From positions 1-64,000 of the forward strand of contig NZ_JAMDGY010000052.1 of assembly GCF_028656955.1 (NCBI RefSeq): DNA of 64,000 nt. The letters run 5' to 3'. Positions within the stretch are counted from its first letter, which is position 1. Every line of letters starts with the position of its first letter. The position numbers and the translations under genes are program-made. This DNA is from Pseudomonas fontis (GTDB lineage: Bacteria > Pseudomonadota > Gammaproteobacteria > Pseudomonadales > Pseudomonadaceae). Positions 61,705 through 64,000 of the stretch are shown piece after piece. The notes beneath the pieces were generated by a model. The model made no database searches. It was not told the DNA's origin and saw only the letters and a program-made list of their open reading frames with translations.

Positions 61705-63651
61705 ATGAATTCAGGCACACGTGGCGGTTTTGCCAACCTGGGCATGGCCCGCAAGCTGGGGCTGGGGTTCACCCTGGTGCTGTTGTTGACGGCGGCGGTG
61801 GCTGCCATCGGCATCGCGGCGCTCTACAGCGTGGGCCAGCGTTTCGACGGGCTCAAGCAGATGACCGCCTTCAACGAGGGGCTGCTCAAGGTGCGCTTGC
61901 AAGAGCAGGCCTTTGCCCAGCGCTCCGATATCAAGGCGGCCGAGGCGTTGCATCAAGGGGTGGATGCTCTGGCTGAGCAGGTCGTCGCATTGCCGGCGTT
62001 GACCAGCAGCGACGTCGGCACGGCACTGGCGGCCTACCGGCAAGCGTTCGACCAGTTTGTCGAGCTGACCCAGGCCAAGGAGCTGGCGCTGGACATGGCC
62101 AGTTGGTCGGTCTCCAGTGTCGCCAACAACCTGGATGTATTGCAGGCCGGGCTGGCGGACGACGGCACCTACACCTTGAAGGACTCCCAGGGCCAGCAGG
62201 GCGCCGAGTTTGTCGAGCAGGCCGGGCAGGTCGCCCAGGTCGCGCGGCTGATGTTGCAGGCCATGGATGAAGCCCGGGTACGTCTGGAGCAGAACCGCAA
62301 GGGCGCTGAAGATGCCCGCCAAGGGCGGATCGAGCAGGTCGAGCAGGCGGCGGCGTTGGTCGAGCAGCTCAAGGGGAGCGTCAAGGACCCCGGCTATCAG
62401 ACCGTGCTGGGCGAAGTCAGCAGCCATATCAGCAGTTTTGCCGAAAAGCTGGGCGAGTACACCGACCTGCTGGCCCGCGAGCAGCAGTTGCGTCAGCAGC
62501 TCAAGGCACGGGCTGACCAGGTGATGGCGCGGGTTGAGCAGGTCAGTGCGGGTATCGATGGGGCAATGCAGGCTGAGCTCAAGCGCAATGCGCTGTTGAT
62601 TCTGCTGTCGTCGCTGTTGGCGCTGGTGGTGGGAGTGATTGCCGCCTGGCTGATTACCCGCGCGGTGGTCGGGCCCTTGCAGCGGGTGATCGGCCGGGCG
62701 CAGCGGATTGCCGCCGGTGACCTGCGAGATGAAATCAGTGTCGATCGGCGCGACGAAATTGGCCAACTGATGCAGGCCATGCAGCAGATGGGCGGTGGCC
62801 TGAGCCGCATTGTCAGTGGCCTGCAGGCCGGGATCGAACAACTGGCCAGCAATGCCCAGTCGCTGTCGGCGGTGACGGAGCAGACCAACCGTGAAGTCAG
62901 CAGCCAGAAGGAGGAGACCGAGCAGGTGGCCACTGCCATGCAGCAGATGACCGCCACGGTGCACGATGTGGCGCGCAATGCGGAGGAGGCCGCGCAGGCG
63001 GCGCAGTCGGCTGACGACAAGGTCGACAGCGGCCAGCAGGTGGTGCGCCAGAGCTTGCAGCGCATCGAGAGCCTGGCCACTGCCGCCGAATCCGCCAGCC
63101 ACAGCATCGAGAGCTTGAGCGTGCAGATCCAGGGCATCGATACGGTGCTTGAGGTGATCAAGAGCGTGGCCGAGCAGACTAATCTGTTGGCCTTGAATGC
63201 CGCCATCGAGGCGGCCCGGGCCGGCGAGCAGGGCAGGGGCTTTGCCGTGGTTGCCGATGAGGTGCGGGCGCTGGCGAGGCGTACCCAGCAGTCCACTGAG
63301 GAGATCGAACGGCTGGTGAGCCGTTTGCGCAGCAGTGCACAGTCGTCGGTGGCGACCATTCAGGGCAGTGGTGAGCTGGTGAAGTTGGCGGTGGCCGATG
63401 CGCTGCAAACGGAAAGCGCGCTGGGCGGGATTGCGGCGGCGGTGTCGTTGATCCAGCAGATGAACCAGCAGATCGCGGCGGCGGCCGAGCAGCAGAGTTC
63501 GGTGGCCGAAGAGATCAGCCGCAGCGTGACGCAGATCCGCAGTAGCGCGGATCAGTCGGCGTTGGCAATGCAGGGCAATGCCAGTTCAAGTGTGGAACTG
63601 GCGCAGCTGGGGAGTGAGTTGAAGGGGATGGTCGGGCACTTCCGGCTTTAG
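61705..63651 (+). CDS. Methyl-accepting chemotaxis protein with large helical sensor region
   Basis: A 648-residue chemoreceptor. A membrane segment at about 18-42, a periplasmic region of roughly 250 residues rich in long helices, a second membrane segment at about 295-315, a HAMP domain (about 315-370) and the signalling domain whose tip reads EQTNLLALNAAIEAARAGEQ near 500. The sensor size and all-helical look fit the HBM (helical bimodular) class, as in receptors for TCA intermediates, but this was not aligned. No C-terminal CheR-binding pentapeptide is seen (it ends MVGHFRL). The ATG at 61705 follows GAGGG. Confidence 0.88.
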   Translation: MNSGTRGGFANLGMARKLGLGFTLVLLLTAAVAAIGIAALYSVGQRFDGLKQMTAFNEGLLKVRLQEQAFAQRSDIKAAEALHQGVDALAEQVVALPALTSSDVGTALAAYRQAFDQFVELTQAKELALDMASWSVSSVANNLDVLQAGLADDGTYTLKDSQGQQGAEFVEQAGQVAQVARLMLQAMDEARVRLEQNRKGAEDARQGRIEQVEQAAALVEQLKGSVKDPGYQTVLGEVSSHISSFAEKLGEYTDLLAREQQLRQQLKARADQVMARVEQVSAGIDGAMQAELKRNALLILLSSLLALVVGVIAAWLITRAVVGPLQRVIGRAQRIAAGDLRDEISVDRRDEIGQLMQAMQQMGGGLSRIVSGLQAGIEQLASNAQSLSAVTEQTNREVSSQKEETEQVATAMQQMTATVHDVARNAEEAAQAAQSADDKVDSGQQVVRQSLQRIESLATAAESASHSIESLSVQIQGIDTVLEVIKSVAEQTNLLALNAAIEAARAGEQGRGFAVVADEVRALARRTQQSTEEIERLVSRLRSSAQSSVATIQGSGELVKLAVADALQTESALGGIAAAVSLIQQMNQQIAAAAEQQSSVAEEISRSVTQIRSSADQSALAMQGNASSSVELAQLGSELKGMVGHFRL

Positions 63652-63670
63652 AGCCTGTTGCAATGGCTTT

Positions 63671-63739
63671 TGTGGGAGCCGGCCTTGTCGGCGATGAGGC
63701 CGGTGCGGACACCATCGCTGGCAAAGCCAGCTCCCACAG
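63671..63739. repeat. REP doublet (inverted pair)
   Basis: Inverted REP units at 63671-63696 and 63713-63739 between the convergent chemoreceptor and BenE-family genes; a partial third copy (CCAGCTCCCA) follows. Confidence 0.82.
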
Positions 63740-63782
63740 AAGGCCAGCTCCCAAAGATTCCCAGCGCTCTCAGGTGACCGGC

Positions 63783-64000
63783 TCAGGCAGCCTTGCGCCA
63801 GTTGAGGATCAACAGCGTCAGCACCCCGGCAACAATCCCCCAGAACGCCGAACCAATCGAGAACAAGGTAAAGCCCGAAGCCGTGACCATGAAGGTGATC
63901 AACGCCGCTTCCCGCTCGCGGGCCTCGTTCATGGCAACCGTCAGCCCGTTCATGATCGAGCCGAACAGCGCCAGGGCGGCAATCGACAGCACCAGCTCCT
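63783..64000 (-). CDS. BenE-family transporter, C-terminal part (cut by window edge)
   Basis: The last 72 codons of a gene that begins beyond the window. The visible part contains LSIAALALFGSIMNGLTVAM and two further hydrophobic stretches, ending in LILNWRKAA. This matches the end of BenE/benzoate-proton symporter family proteins as I know them. Because only the end is visible, substrate and integrity cannot be judged. Confidence 0.75.
   Translation of the reverse strand, partial: ELVLSIAALALFGSIMNGLTVAMNEAREREAALITFMVTASGFTLFSIGSAFWGIVAGVLTLLILNWRKAA

Noticed and set aside
1..64000. tRNA, rRNA, CRISPR arrays, insertion sequences and prophage genes
   Set aside because: None was found on reading. 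Repeats present are REP-type pairs and isolated palindromes, not spaced arrays, and no transposase or integrase motif was recognised.

Overview
The window looks like a chromosomal segment of a Pseudomonas of the P. putida group. The evidence is high GC with strong third-position bias outside one island, Pseudomonas-type REP doublets ending many transcription units, and a gene order (rsmI, NAGGN operon, mnmC, pap, fumC, ubiG, mtnA, gyrA-serC-pheA-tyrA/aroA-cmk-rpsA-ihfB, O-antigen genes, wbpM, pyrF) that I remember from P. putida KT2440. Species assignment is inference; no rRNA or tRNA gene is visible.

Layout. 0.1-0.6 kb: a cloverleaf-like repeat and the CsrA paralogue rsmI. 0.6-5.6 kb (minus strand): a small UPF0270 gene and the three-gene osmoprotectant operon for N-acetylglutaminylglutamine amide. 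5.9-13 kb: tRNA modification (mnmC), polyphosphate:AMP phosphotransferase, a drug/metabolite exporter, class II fumarase, a DUF2059 protein and a BolA protein. 13-19 kb: trhO, a DsbA-fold protein, an ABC exporter and a GGDEF-EAL protein. 19.1-19.9 kb: a gene whose metal ligands match UndA, the 1-undecene-forming fatty acid decarboxylase. 20-25 kb: yciK-type SDR, mupP, ubiG, mtaD and mtnA. 25-35.6 kb: the conserved block gyrA, serC, pheA, tyrA-aroA fusion, cmk, rpsA, ihfB and a LapA-domain gene, without hisC2 between pheA and tyrA.

35.7-55.1 kb: a beta-CASP metallo-beta-lactamase gene, then an O-specific polysaccharide locus. It holds two wzz genes, a 10-base ops element, fdtA, a non-coding or decayed stretch, wbpL, fdtB, a WzxE-like flippase, wecB, a strong intrinsic terminator, wzy, two glycosyltransferases, an inverted acyltransferase flanked by a long palindrome, a wbpV-like epimerase and wbpM. 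The central part is visibly richer in A+T than its surroundings and contains no REP elements. The gene set predicts a Wzx/Wzy-assembled O unit. It would be started by WbpL on undecaprenyl phosphate, lengthened by about two further sugars (candidates: a 3-amino-3,6-dideoxyhexose from FdtA/FdtB and ManNAc from WecB), polymerised by Wzy, length-controlled by two Wzz proteins and perhaps O-acetylated.

55.3-64 kb: a ComEA-like DNA-binding protein, a 55-residue membrane protein, pyrF, a CurA-like reductase, an SDR, an MFS transporter divergent from a MocR-type regulator with a candidate operator, a chemoreceptor with a large helical ligand-binding region, and the C-terminal end of a BenE-family transporter cut by the window edge.
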